In this document: piece by piece, positions 1 through 6,637 of the stretch
Layout: every line of letters begins with the position of its first letter
Numbering within the stretch: position 1 is the first letter of the stretch
Source: JBEIGE01 sp040382055
GTDB lineage: Bacteria > Pseudomonadota > Gammaproteobacteria > Burkholderiales > Burkholderiaceae_C
DNA length: 64,000 nt
Assembly (NCBI GenBank): GCA_040382055.1
Contig: JBEIGE010000004.1
Coordinates: 1 to 64,000, forward strand
Direction: 5' to 3'
Notes under the pieces: generated by a model
Database searches by the model: none
The model's input: the letters and a program-made list of their open reading frames with translations, nothing else
Told to the model about the DNA's origin: nothing
Position numbers and translations under genes: made by a program

Positions 1-347
1 AGGTCTGCCACGAGCGCCGATCGCTGCCTTCGGGACATGCGACCGTGCACGACAAAGGGTGGCGGCGTAAGGCCAGTCAGTCTTGCCTTGATTGCACGCG
101 CAAAAATCCTGGCAGGCGCGCGCATCTCGCGCGATGGACCGTAGAGATTCCCCCCCTGGGGGGTAGGGGGCGCCAATCTCTGGGGCCGCCGCCCGCAGAT
201 GCGTTCGCCTGACCAGATTTTCAGACGTGCAGAATGCGGAAGGTTTTTTGCGCCGGACGACTTGGTGAGTTCACGACGCGGCGCCTCATTGATTGCATTG
301 CAATCATCGATTACAATTCAAGCCTATTGCAACCCCGGAGCGCCGCC
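1..347. other. Gene-free left edge with GC-rich hairpin and vapBC promoter
   Basis: No convincing gene was found here. Positions 143-149 (AGAGATT) and 175-181 (AATCTCT) form a perfect inverted repeat. It encloses a C-run/G-run palindrome (CCCCCC-T-GGGGGG, 151-163) and a further G-run. The whole could fold as a stable stem, but no U-run follows, so calling it a terminator would be a guess. The last 60 bases hold the promoter and operator of the toxin-antitoxin pair, listed separately. Confidence 0.4.
289..317 (+). promoter_or_regulatory. Promoter with embedded palindrome upstream of vapBC-like pair
   Basis: A -35-like TTGATT (289-294) and a -10-like TACAAT (312-317) are separated by exactly 17 bp. 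A perfect palindrome, GATTGCA-T-TGCAATC (291-305), overlaps the -35 and fills the spacer. Toxin-antitoxin operons of this family repress themselves through the ribbon-helix-helix antitoxin, so this palindrome is the obvious candidate operator. The antitoxin ATG follows about 30 bases downstream. Confidence 0.55.
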
Positions 348-602
348 ATGGCCAGCATCACCATCCGCAACCTCGATGACGAGATCAAGCAACGCCTGCG
401 CGTGCGTGCCGCCGAGCACGGCCGCTCGATGGAGGAGGAGGCCCGCGATATCCTTCGCCGGGTCATGAGCGATACCACCTCGCCACGCGACCTGGCCGCG
501 GCCATCCGCGCCCGCGTTTCGCCGGGAGCGCGCGCCGATCTCGAACTGCCCGCCCGCGAGCCGATGCGCGAGCCCCCGCAACTCGGCCGCCAGCCTCGAT
601 GA
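348..602 (+). CDS. FitA/VapB-type ribbon-helix-helix antitoxin
   Basis: This 84-residue protein opens with MASITIRNLDDEIKQRLRVR, a classic ribbon-helix-helix DNA-binding N-terminus of the FitA/StbC plasmid-stability type. It is followed by an acidic, arginine-rich C-terminus that would wrap the toxin. A longer frame begins at 234, but 348 matches the family's length and start, and the promoter at 289-317 would cut into the longer version. The stop overlaps the toxin ATG by four bases (ATGA at 599), the usual coupling in these operons. It probably neutralises the adjacent PIN-domain toxin and represses its own promoter through the palindrome at 291-305. The exact subfamily name is uncertain. 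Confidence 0.82.
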   Translation: MASITIRNLDDEIKQRLRVRAAEHGRSMEEEARDILRRVMSDTTSPRDLAAAIRARVSPGARADLELPAREPMREPPQLGRQPR

Positions 603-1030
603 TCATCCTCGACACAAACGTCCTCTCGGAACTTCTTCGGCCGGACCCGGCCAAAGAGGTCGAGCGGTGGCTGGCCGCCCTGGACGGCACCAAGGTCTAC
701 TTCACCACGGTGGGCGAAGCAGAACTGCGGCACGGCGTGGCCATCCTTCCCTCTGGGAAGCGCCGCAACGCGCTGACCACCGCCATCGAAGTCCTGCTCG
801 AAGAAGACTTCCGCGACCGTATCCTGCCGTTTGATCGCCCCGCAGCGCGCGCCTACGCCGCCATCGCTGCTGAGCGCCGTGCCGTTGGCCGGCCGATCAG
901 CCAGTTTGACTGCCAGATTGCCGCGATTGCCCGCGCCCGCGAAGCTACGGTGGCGACCCGCAATACCAGCGACTATGAGGGCTGCGGTATCGAGTTGATC
1001 AACCCCTGGACATTCAGTACCCGCCAGTAA
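599..1030 (+). CDS. VapC/FitB-type PIN-domain ribonuclease toxin
   Basis: The 143-residue protein fits a single PIN domain. The acidic residues expected at the metal-binding site are visible: D5 in LDTNVLSELL, E42 in GEAELRHG, D104 in SQFDCQIAA and D125 in TRNTSDYEG. PIN toxins cleave tRNA or other RNA using Mg2+ or Mn2+, and the partner antitoxin occupies the active site. Length and motif spacing are intact, so the toxin should be functional. The coding sequence starts inside the last codons of the antitoxin gene, so the two are co-translated. The pair probably stabilises the surrounding element. Confidence 0.85.
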   Translation: MIILDTNVLSELLRPDPAKEVERWLAALDGTKVYFTTVGEAELRHGVAILPSGKRRNALTTAIEVLLEEDFRDRILPFDRPAARAYAAIAAERRAVGRPISQFDCQIAAIARAREATVATRNTSDYEGCGIELINPWTFSTRQ

Positions 1031-1050
1031 GCAGCCACGACCCACCGACG

Positions 1051-1674
1051 ATGCCCACCTCCACCACTTCCAACCACTGTCTGCGTTACTGGGATCTGGC
1101 CGACCACATCCGGATCGACGATGCCATCGCGCTGTGGTGCGGTGTCGAGCCCGCGGAACTGGCCAAGCTCAACTTCGAGACCCAGTGCATGAGCGCCAAG
1201 CGTGCAGCCCTGGTCACCGCGCTGCGCGACGGGCGCCTCGGCTACGAAGACCTGGGGCTTCTAACCGGGCAGGGCAAGGTGTTTCGCGGGGCGCCGGTCG
1301 ACGAACTCATCGAGAAGGGGCGGCTCGTCATTAACAAGGCGAGCCTGCGACGCTGGTTCGAGCAACTGCCCTTTGAAGACCGGCCGGCCTTTCTGTTTGA
1401 AGAAGAGCGCCAGCCGGTGTTGCCCGACGGCAGCGATATCGCCGAGATGACCGGGCTGAAAGCCATCGCCTTGATGGCACATCTGCTGGCCAGCTCGTCA
1501 GCGAAATACAAGGCCGGCGAGCGACCGAACGCAGAGGCCATCGGCCGCGCGGTGAACGAGGCCGCACAGACCCTGATGCCCAACGACACGCGCGGCCTGC
1601 AGGCCTTCAACAAGAAGGTGGGCGAGGCACTCCGGCTCTTCGGGCCCGAGATCACGATCCACCGCAGTCGCTAA
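1051..1674 (+). CDS. Conserved island protein of unknown function
   Basis: This 207-residue soluble protein has no signal peptide or membrane segment. The N-terminal half is rich in acidic and hydrophobic helices (YWDLADHIRIDDAIALWCGV), which resemble regulatory or scaffold proteins often found near AlpA-like genes on integrative elements. The middle includes ASLRRWFEQL, plausibly one helix of a DNA-binding fold. The C-terminal half (AEIGRAVNEAAQTL-like helices) also looks helical. No catalytic motif was recognised. The gene sits 20 bases after the toxin gene and is followed by two palindromes, so it probably belongs to the element's control region rather than its cargo. The start at 1051 has only a weak ribosome-binding site. 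Confidence 0.6.
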   Translation: MPTSTTSNHCLRYWDLADHIRIDDAIALWCGVEPAELAKLNFETQCMSAKRAALVTALRDGRLGYEDLGLLTGQGKVFRGAPVDELIEKGRLVINKASLRRWFEQLPFEDRPAFLFEEERQPVLPDGSDIAEMTGLKAIALMAHLLASSSAKYKAGERPNAEAIGRAVNEAAQTLMPNDTRGLQAFNKKVGEALRLFGPEITIHRSR

Positions 1675-1690
1675 GACGGCTGGCCCCGCA

Positions 1691-1722
1691 TTCCTGAACT
1701 TCAGGAAATATTCTTGAAGTTC
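1691..1722. promoter_or_regulatory. Overlapping palindromes, probable operator before AlpA-like gene
   Basis: Two overlapping palindromes share these bases. The first is TTCCTGAA-C-TTCAGGAA (1691-1707, perfect). The second has 12-bp arms GAACTTCAGGAA (1696-1707) and TTCTTGAAGTTC (1711-1722) around ATA, with one mismatch. Dyads of this length next to a small DNA-binding gene usually bind a dimeric repressor or activator. Confidence 0.5.
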
Positions 1723-1754
1723 GCTGACGGCTCAACAGCCCGTCGCGACCATGG

Positions 1755-1785
1755 CGGCATTCCAAATGAATCCAAAGGAATGCCG
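1755..1785 (+). promoter_or_regulatory. Inverted repeat covering the ribosome-binding site of the AlpA-like gene
   Basis: CGGCATTCC (1755-1763) and GGAATGCCG (1777-1785) are perfect 9-bp arms separated by 13 bases. The right arm ends two bases before the ATG at 1788 and contains the GGA of the likely Shine-Dalgarno sequence. In RNA the hairpin would hide the ribosome-binding site; in DNA it could be an operator. Confidence 0.5.
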
Positions 1786-1787
1786 TC

Positions 1788-2066
1788 ATGCCCAAACAGG
1801 CCCGAAGCCACCGCCCCAAGAGCGACGCCGATCTGCGCGCCGAGTTCTGGGCTGCGCCTGACGCGGCGCTCCTCGATCGCAAGACCGCCGCAGCCGGGCT
1901 GGGCTACACCGTCGGCTGGCTGGAGTGGGAAGCGACGCACGGGGGCGGGCCTGTGCTCACCAAGCTTGGCCGAAGCGTGCGCTACCGCAAGGCCGACGTG
2001 CTGGCTTGGATCGAAGCCAACAGCCGTCGCATCCGCAGCACCGCTGAACTGGGAGCGCAGCGGTGA
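1788..2066 (+). CDS. AlpA/excisionase-like helix-turn-helix protein
   Basis: This 92-residue protein follows the excisionase/AlpA pattern: a leading helical segment, then LLDRKTAAAGLGYTVGWLEW (recognition region) and GPVLTKLGRSVRYRKADVLA (wing with arginines, then a helix). Proteins of this kind bind DNA bends near attachment sites or activate element genes. Two palindromes lie directly upstream, one over its ribosome-binding site, which suggests tight control. The next gene starts 172 bases downstream after a block of 9-bp repeats. Whether it acts as a recombination directionality factor for the downstream serine recombinase or as a transcription regulator cannot be told from sequence. Confidence 0.72.
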   Translation: MPKQARSHRPKSDADLRAEFWAAPDAALLDRKTAAAGLGYTVGWLEWEATHGGGPVLTKLGRSVRYRKADVLAWIEANSRRIRSTAELGAQR

Positions 2067-2108
2067 GCCGGTACCCTGTCTGCGCCCCCGCCGCGTCCAG
2101 TCCGACGC

Positions 2109-2198
2109 GATTCGCACGGCTCGCACATCTTCGCACTACGGGAAGTGCCTCATGTGCCTGGCCATCCTTGGGATTCGCAGGAATCGCACGATTCGCAG
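2109..2198. repeat. Left array of 9-bp repeats (GATTCGCAC type)
   Basis: Two clusters of 9-mers occur here. Cluster one is GATTCGCAC (2109-2117), GGCTCGCAC (2118-2126) and a 10-base variant ending TTCGCAC (2127-2136). Cluster two is three contiguous units: GATTCGCAG (2172-2180), GAATCGCAC (2181-2189) and GATTCGCAG (2190-2198). The units are the reverse complement of those at 3733-3832. Tandem repeats close to one helical turn are typical of iterons or cooperative operator sites. The longest open frame through them is a shadow frame, so they do not look like coding repeats on this side. Confidence 0.75.
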
Positions 2199-2238
2199 CG
2201 TCGCGCGCTGAAATCGCGCATCTGGCAGGGGACCGGCC

Positions 2239-3708
2239 ATGAAAGGCGTCCCGATCCGCCGTCTGCCTGCGCCCGACTGGGCCCTGGGTGAGCCGCCGAT
2301 GCCGCTCACGCGCGACCTGCCCCCCGCATCACCGTTCCCTGAGGCGGCCATGGGCGCCATCGGTGCTGAGGTGGTCGCCCTGATGCACCGGATCATCCAG
2401 GCCCCAAGCGCGCTCGTCGGGCAGTCAATCCTCGCGGCCATGAATCAGGCGAGCCAGCCCTACGGCAACGTCTGCATCGACGGCCGCGCCTCGCCCCTTT
2501 CGGAATACTTCCTCACGCTCGGTGAGTCGGGCGAGCGCAAATCTGCGGTCGACGGCTGGGCGCTGGCTGGCGTGCTCGAGCACCAGCGAAGCCTGATGGC
2601 GCATTACGAACAGGATCGCGACGCCTTCGAGAAGGCCCAGGAGGTCTACGAAACCACATCTCGACGCATCCTCGCCGACAAGAAGCTCAGCCCCGAAGCG
2701 AAGCAGGCGCGGCTGTACGAACTGCAAAAGCCCAAGGCGCCGGTCATGCCGCTCCTGATCGTCTCGGAGCCCAGCAGCGAGGCTATTCAGCGTCAACTCA
2801 TCATTGGCGAGCCGTCGATCGGCCTGGTCAATGACGAGGGCGGGCAGTTCCTCGGTGGCTTTGCGATGTCCCCCGAAAAACGTCTGGGCACCCTGACCAC
2901 GCTCTCACGCCTGTGGGACCGGGGTGAATTTGACCGGGTGCGGGTGGGCGACGGGTCGGGCAGCTACTACGGCCGACGCCTTTGCCTGCACCTGATGGTG
3001 CAGCCGGCCGTGGCCACGAGCCTGCTGGCAGACCCCCTCGCACGCGAGCAGGGCTTTCTGGCGAGGTGCCTCGTGAGCTACCCGCAGTCGACCGCCGGCT
3101 CTCGCAGCTACGTGGAGGCGAACCTCGGCGAGGCAGCGGCCTACCAGCGCTACGCAGCCCGCGTGACCGCGTTACTGCGGGGTCCTTGGCCAAAGGCGAG
3201 CGACCATGAGCTCGAGCCGCCAAATCTCTTTCTGAGCGCCGAGGCCAAGCGCACCTGGATCGCGATCTACAACGACCTCGAGGCGGGACTCCGACCTCAG
3301 GGACCATTTGCCAGCATCCGCTCGCTTGCCGCCAAGGCGCCCGAGCACATTGCTCGACTGGCGGGGACCTTCGCGGTGTTCGAGGGTGATGACGAGATCC
3401 ACGAAGAACAGGTGGATCGGGCGTTACGGCTTGTTCTGCACTACCTCGATGAAGCCACGCGGCTGTGGGGCGCGGGACAGATCAAGCCGGAACTGCGCAT
3501 CGCCCAGGAGCTGCTGCAGTGGTGGCGGCTCAAGGTGGGGCCCGGGCGTGTGATCACGCTCACCGACATCTATCGCAACGGACCGGCGGCGATCCGCAGC
3601 GCGGCGGTGGCGCGGGCGGTGGTGCGCACGCTGCTCGATCACGGCTGGCTGGTGCCCGGTGAGCACCCGAGGTCCAAGGAAGCCTTCGAGCTGGTGGAGC
3701 CCCGATGA
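2239..3708 (+). CDS. DUF3987 (YfjI-like) element protein, probably replication/primase-associated
   Basis: The 489-residue protein matches the DUF3987 pattern: a short N-terminal extension, then NVCIDGRASPLSEYFLTLGE followed by SGERKSAVDG, a P-loop-like GESGERKS around residue 95. Further conserved blocks follow, such as LLIVSEPSSEAIQRQL and NDEGGQFLGG. Members occur in prophages and integrative elements beside regulators and recombinases and are thought to act in element DNA replication, but their biochemistry is poorly known. An AGGGG-like ribosome-binding site precedes the ATG. Inverted arrays of 9-bp repeats flank the gene on both sides, which fits a role in origin recognition (inference). 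Its stop overlaps the ATG of the next small ORF. Confidence 0.78.
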   Translation: MKGVPIRRLPAPDWALGEPPMPLTRDLPPASPFPEAAMGAIGAEVVALMHRIIQAPSALVGQSILAAMNQASQPYGNVCIDGRASPLSEYFLTLGESGERKSAVDGWALAGVLEHQRSLMAHYEQDRDAFEKAQEVYETTSRRILADKKLSPEAKQARLYELQKPKAPVMPLLIVSEPSSEAIQRQLIIGEPSIGLVNDEGGQFLGGFAMSPEKRLGTLTTLSRLWDRGEFDRVRVGDGSGSYYGRRLCLHLMVQPAVATSLLADPLAREQGFLARCLVSYPQSTAGSRSYVEANLGEAAAYQRYAARVTALLRGPWPKASDHELEPPNLFLSAEAKRTWIAIYNDLEAGLRPQGPFASIRSLAAKAPEHIARLAGTFAVFEGDDEIHEEQVDRALRLVLHYLDEATRLWGAGQIKPELRIAQELLQWWRLKVGPGRVITLTDIYRNGPAAIRSAAVARAVVRTLLDHGWLVPGEHPRSKEAFELVEPR

Positions 3709-3911
3709 AAACACGCCTGCAGCACTTTGACCGTGCGAATCCTGCGAATCGTGCGAATGCAGCGCAACGCCTTGCTGCGGCTGGGTTTACGGGTCCAGGG
3801 CCGGGTGTGGCCGCGTGCGAATCGTGCGAACCGCAGTCCCGCGATACCGAATTACTCACCGGCCGACCACGACCCTGGGCGGCCCTTACCCCTGGAGAAC
3901 ACCGTGAATGA
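3705..3911 (+). CDS. Small overlapping ORF containing the 9-bp repeats
   Basis: This 68-codon frame begins in the ATGA that ends the DUF3987 gene and runs eight bases past the GTG of the next gene, so it bridges them exactly. The 9-bp repeats are read in frame and give an ANPANRAN-like stretch near residues 11-18 and CESCEP near residues 38-43. No domain was recognised. The overlaps favour real translation; the low-complexity content and the presence of repeats favour a chance frame. It is reported as a possible gene, not a confident one. Confidence 0.35.
   Translation: MKTRLQHFDRANPANRANAAQRLAAAGFTGPGPGVAACESCEPQSRDTELLTGRPRPWAALTPGEHRE
3733..3832. repeat. Right array of 9-bp repeats (GTGCGAATC type)
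   Basis: Three contiguous units are GTGCGAATC (3733-3741), CTGCGAATC (3742-3750) and GTGCGAATG (3751-3759). Two more contiguous units are GTGCGAATC (3815-3823) and GTGCGAACC (3824-3832). They are in the opposite orientation to the left array at 2109-2198, so the DUF3987 gene lies between two inverted arrays with the same core, TTCGCA/TGCGAA. Confidence 0.75.
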
Positions 3912-4326
3912 TGTGACCACTGAATTTCTGCAACGCCCACCCGAGAACGCGACCATGCAGCGGGTGCAGCAATGGTTCGCCCAAGGCAGGCGCCTGGCGT
4001 GGCTGCCGATCTTCAGCCAGGTGAACTTCCCTGGGGTACCGGTCGAGATCCTCGAATGGGCCGATCGTGGGTTGTTTCAGAGCGCCTGGCCCATCCTCGA
4101 GTTCGAGGACCTCGGCCGACTGCCACCGGGGATCACCGGATGGCTGCTGCCCGAGGGGGATGAGGACACCGACATTGTGGTGGGCCTGTGGGATGGCGCA
4201 GCGCACTTCCTTGGGGTGAAGGACCGCCGTACCGGCGAGCCGCAGACGCTTATGTTGAACCGCAAGCGGGACCTCGAGGCCCAGGGGGCGGACCCGGGTA
4301 CAGAAGCCGGGGATTACCCGGGATGA
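3904..4326 (+). CDS. Unknown element protein in the recombinase operon
   Basis: A longer frame opens at 3727, but it would read through the repeat array. The GTG at 3904 has a GGAG eight bases upstream and gives a 140-residue protein, so that start was chosen. The product is acidic and soluble, with aromatic-rich stretches (GRRLAWLPIFSQVNFPG, DTDIVVGLWDGAAHFLG), and looks like a small alpha/beta protein. No family was recognised. Its stop overlaps the ATG of a 24-codon ORF, keeping the chain of coupled genes. Position between the DUF3987 and DUF2924 genes suggests a role in element maintenance. Confidence 0.6.
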   Translation: MNDVTTEFLQRPPENATMQRVQQWFAQGRRLAWLPIFSQVNFPGVPVEILEWADRGLFQSAWPILEFEDLGRLPPGITGWLLPEGDEDTDIVVGLWDGAAHFLGVKDRRTGEPQTLMLNRKRDLEAQGADPGTEAGDYPG

Positions 4327-4397
4327 GCATTTATGACTTGGCTTCTGCCCGGGAAGAAGCGTTCATACAAACCCCAGATGACCGGAGACTTCCATGA
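4323..4397 (+). CDS. 24-codon ORF coupled to both neighbours
   Basis: The frame encodes MSIYDLASAREE followed by AFIQTPDDRRLP. Its ATG lies in the ATGA that ends the upstream gene, and its own TGA lies in the ATGA that starts the DUF2924 gene. It would keep ribosomes moving between the two genes. It has no recognisable domain. A CCGGAGA before 4394 is the ribosome-binding site of the next gene. It may be a translated coupling peptide or simply a fortuitous frame. Confidence 0.35.
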   Translation: MSIYDLASAREEAFIQTPDDRRLP

Positions 4398-4849
4398 GCC
4401 CCGATGTACCCGTCGCCGCCCGGTTGGCAGCCCTGCCCACGCTCCCGATGGAGGAGCTCTGGGCGCTGTGGGATCAGCACTTCCCTCGCCGGCCCAGTCA
4501 CCCCAACCGCAACTACCTGCAGTCCCGCCTGGCCTACCGCATCCAGGAGGTGGCCTACGGCGCGCTGCCTGCCAACGTTCGCAAGGTGCTGGTGGAGGCG
4601 GGGGCTAAGCACTCCAGGATCAAATCATCCGCAGGCCGCAGCGCCCAAACCTTGCTCATGCCCGGCACCACCTTGATTCGACAGTGGGATGAGCGCGAGT
4701 ACCGTGTCACGGTCACGCCCGACGGTCTGTATGCCCTTGATGGCCAGGTGTTCAAAAGCTTGTCGGCTGCAGCGCGCCACATCACGGGAACGCGATGGAA
4801 CGGGCCGAGATTCTTCGGCCTGCGTGATGGCAACGGAGACGGTCCATGA
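4394..4849 (+). CDS. DUF2924 domain protein
   Basis: The 151-residue protein has the DUF2924 signature. An N-terminal helix holds LPMEELWALWDQHFPRRPSHPNRNYLQSRL. A C-terminal part, PGTTLIRQWDEREYRVTV followed by DGLYALDGQVFKSLSAAARHITGTRWNGPRFFGL, resembles a small nucleic-acid-binding module. DUF2924 genes very often sit directly upstream of large serine recombinase genes in phages and integrative elements, as here. A recombination accessory role is inferred from that linkage only. The stop overlaps the recombinase ATG (ATGA at 4846). Confidence 0.82.
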   Translation: MSPDVPVAARLAALPTLPMEELWALWDQHFPRRPSHPNRNYLQSRLAYRIQEVAYGALPANVRKVLVEAGAKHSRIKSSAGRSAQTLLMPGTTLIRQWDEREYRVTVTPDGLYALDGQVFKSLSAAARHITGTRWNGPRFFGLRDGNGDGP

Positions 4850-6186
4850 ACATGCCCCTGCCATTGCCGCCCAGGCGCTGCGCGGTGTATTGCCGTGTTT
4901 CAAGCGACGAGCGACTGGACCAGTCCTTCAACTCGATCGACGCACAGAAAGAGGCTGGTCACGCCTTCATCAAGAGCCAGAGCCACGAAGGCTGGATCGC
5001 GGTGGCTGACGATTACGACGACGGGGGCTTCTCAGGCGGCAATATGGAGCGCCCCGCGCTCAAGCGCTTGATGGCCGACATCGAGGCGGGCAAGGTCGAC
5101 ATCGTCGTGGTCTACAAGATTGACCGGCTGTCGCGATCATTGGCCGACTTTGCGCGTATGGTCGATGTGTTCGACCGCCACCGCGTCAGCTTCAGCGCGG
5201 TCACCCAGCAGATCAACTCCGCGACCTCGATGGGGCGGCTGATGTTGAACGTGTTGCTGTCCTTCGCGCAGTTCGAGCGCGAGGTCACAGGCGAGCGCAT
5301 CCGCGACAAGATCGCCGCAAGCAAGGCCAAGGGCATTTGGATGGGGGGACCGCTTCCGCTGGGCTACGACGTACGCGACCGGCTGCTGGTGATCAATGAG
5401 AAGGAGGCCGATCTGGTTCGGCGAATCTTTGATGATTTCGTATCCATTCGCTCGGCCACGTTGATGGCCAAGGCCTATGTCGCTGAGGGCGTACTCACCA
5501 AGGGCGGTAAGCGCTTTACCAAGCAGGCGCTCTACAAGATGCTGCATAACCGGATGTACCTCGGCGAGATCGTCCACAAGGGACAGAGCTTCCCCGGTCA
5601 GCATCAGGCCATCATCACCCGGGCGCAGTGGGATGCGGTGCATGCGCTGATCGCCACCGATCGCATCGAACGGCGGCGCGAGACCTGGGATCGCCAGCTT
5701 GAGCCGGTGCTGTTACGTGGCTTGCTATTCACACAAGACGGAGAGCGACTGGTCCCCAGCTACACGGTCAAGAAGGGGAAAACATACCGCTACTACAGGC
5801 CAGTCACACACCGGCAGTTTGGCGCGTGGGCCAGCAAGCATGGCGCGCTGCCTGCGATACCCGTCGAGGAGCTGGTGACCCAGCAGATTGTCGCGGTGCT
5901 CTCGGCGCCGCACATGGTGCAGGTAGTGTGGGATCGGATTCGCGAAACTCATCCGGAGCTGTCCGAACCCGAAGTCGTGTTGCCGATGCGGAATTTGGCG
6001 GGTCTTTGGCAGCAGTTGTTTCCCGCCGAGCAGTGCCGCCTGGCAAAGCTGCTGATCGAGCGGGTCGTGATGGCAGACGGTGGGCTGGAAATCATCTGGC
6101 GCGACCATGGCTGGCAGCAGCTGACCTGTGATCTGCTACCGGGGGCCATTGGCGCGGAGTTGCAAGAGATCGAGGCGGCAGCGTGA
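4846..6186 (+). CDS. Large serine recombinase (site-specific integrase/resolvase family)
   Basis: The 446-residue protein begins with a resolvase catalytic domain. CRVSSDE places the nucleophilic serine at about residue 19, and YKIDRLSRS near residues 90-98 carries the conserved arginines. A recombinase domain follows (GPLPLGYDV, then KQALYKMLHNRMYLGEIVHKG). The zinc-ribbon part around residues 285-320 keeps the KKGKTYRYYRP end but has no cysteines where two CxxC pairs are usual. Enzymes of this family join attachment sites by double-strand breaks with serine-DNA bonds. The gene is coupled to the DUF2924 gene upstream and a helix-turn-helix gene downstream (GTGA at 6183). It is the probable integrase of the left element. 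Confidence 0.88.
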   Translation: MNMPLPLPPRRCAVYCRVSSDERLDQSFNSIDAQKEAGHAFIKSQSHEGWIAVADDYDDGGFSGGNMERPALKRLMADIEAGKVDIVVVYKIDRLSRSLADFARMVDVFDRHRVSFSAVTQQINSATSMGRLMLNVLLSFAQFEREVTGERIRDKIAASKAKGIWMGGPLPLGYDVRDRLLVINEKEADLVRRIFDDFVSIRSATLMAKAYVAEGVLTKGGKRFTKQALYKMLHNRMYLGEIVHKGQSFPGQHQAIITRAQWDAVHALIATDRIERRRETWDRQLEPVLLRGLLFTQDGERLVPSYTVKKGKTYRYYRPVTHRQFGAWASKHGALPAIPVEELVTQQIVAVLSAPHMVQVVWDRIRETHPELSEPEVVLPMRNLAGLWQQLFPAEQCRLAKLLIERVVMADGGLEIIWRDHGWQQLTCDLLPGAIGAELQEIEAAA

Positions 6187-6635
6187 GACCCAAACTCCAG
6201 ACCCTGGGCGCCCCCGTCGCTCGAGAGCGCCAGGACGCTGGCCGGATCAAGCTCTCGACCTTCATCCCGTTGAAGATTCGCAGACGGGGCGCCAGCAAGG
6301 TGGTGGTACGGCCCGACGGCCAGCCAGCGGCACCAGGCAGGGCAAGCACCCCGATCGACCAACCCCTGCTGGTGGCGTTGACGCGGGCCTTCTACTGGCA
6401 GCAGTTGCTCGGCGATGGCGTGGTCGCCAGCGGCAGCGAGATCGCGAAGCGTGAAGGTCTGCATCACTCGACGGTCAACGAACTGCTCCGATTGACGCTG
6501 CTCGAGCCTGCCATCATCCAAGCCATCCTGGCCGGGCAGCAGCCCCGGTGCATGAGTCTGCTGTGGTTTCAGCGGAACCCGTTGCCGACGGACTGGGTGG
6601 CGCAGCGGGCGGTGGTCACGGGGTTTGATGTCTGA
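6183..6635 (+). CDS. Helix-turn-helix partner of the serine recombinase
   Basis: This 150-residue protein starts at a GTG overlapping the recombinase stop. The C-terminal half has a ParB/KorB-style helix-turn-helix: SGSEIAKREGLHHSTVNELL then LTLLEPAIIQAILAGQQP. This pattern is common in small proteins encoded just after large serine recombinases, where a role as accessory DNA-binding or directionality factor is likely but not proven for this branch. The N-terminal half is basic (IKLSTFIPLKIRRRGASKVV). The gene ends two bases before the stop of a convergent antitoxin gene, marking the end of the operon. Confidence 0.7.
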   Translation: MRPKLQTLGAPVARERQDAGRIKLSTFIPLKIRRRGASKVVVRPDGQPAAPGRASTPIDQPLLVALTRAFYWQQLLGDGVVASGSEIAKREGLHHSTVNELLRLTLLEPAIIQAILAGQQPRCMSLLWFQRNPLPTDWVAQRAVVTGFDV

Positions 6636-6637
6636 AA

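Noticed and set aside
311..1045. A 244-codon minus-strand frame opposite the toxin-antitoxin pair
   Set aside because: It is antisense to two genes with clear catalytic and DNA-binding motifs and has no recognisable domain.
1714..2211. A 165-codon plus-strand frame overlapping the AlpA-like gene
   Set aside because: It runs through two palindromes, the AlpA-like gene in another frame and the 9-bp repeat array. Its composition is arginine/proline-rich, as shadow frames of GC-rich genes are, and the AlpA-like frame shows clear family features.
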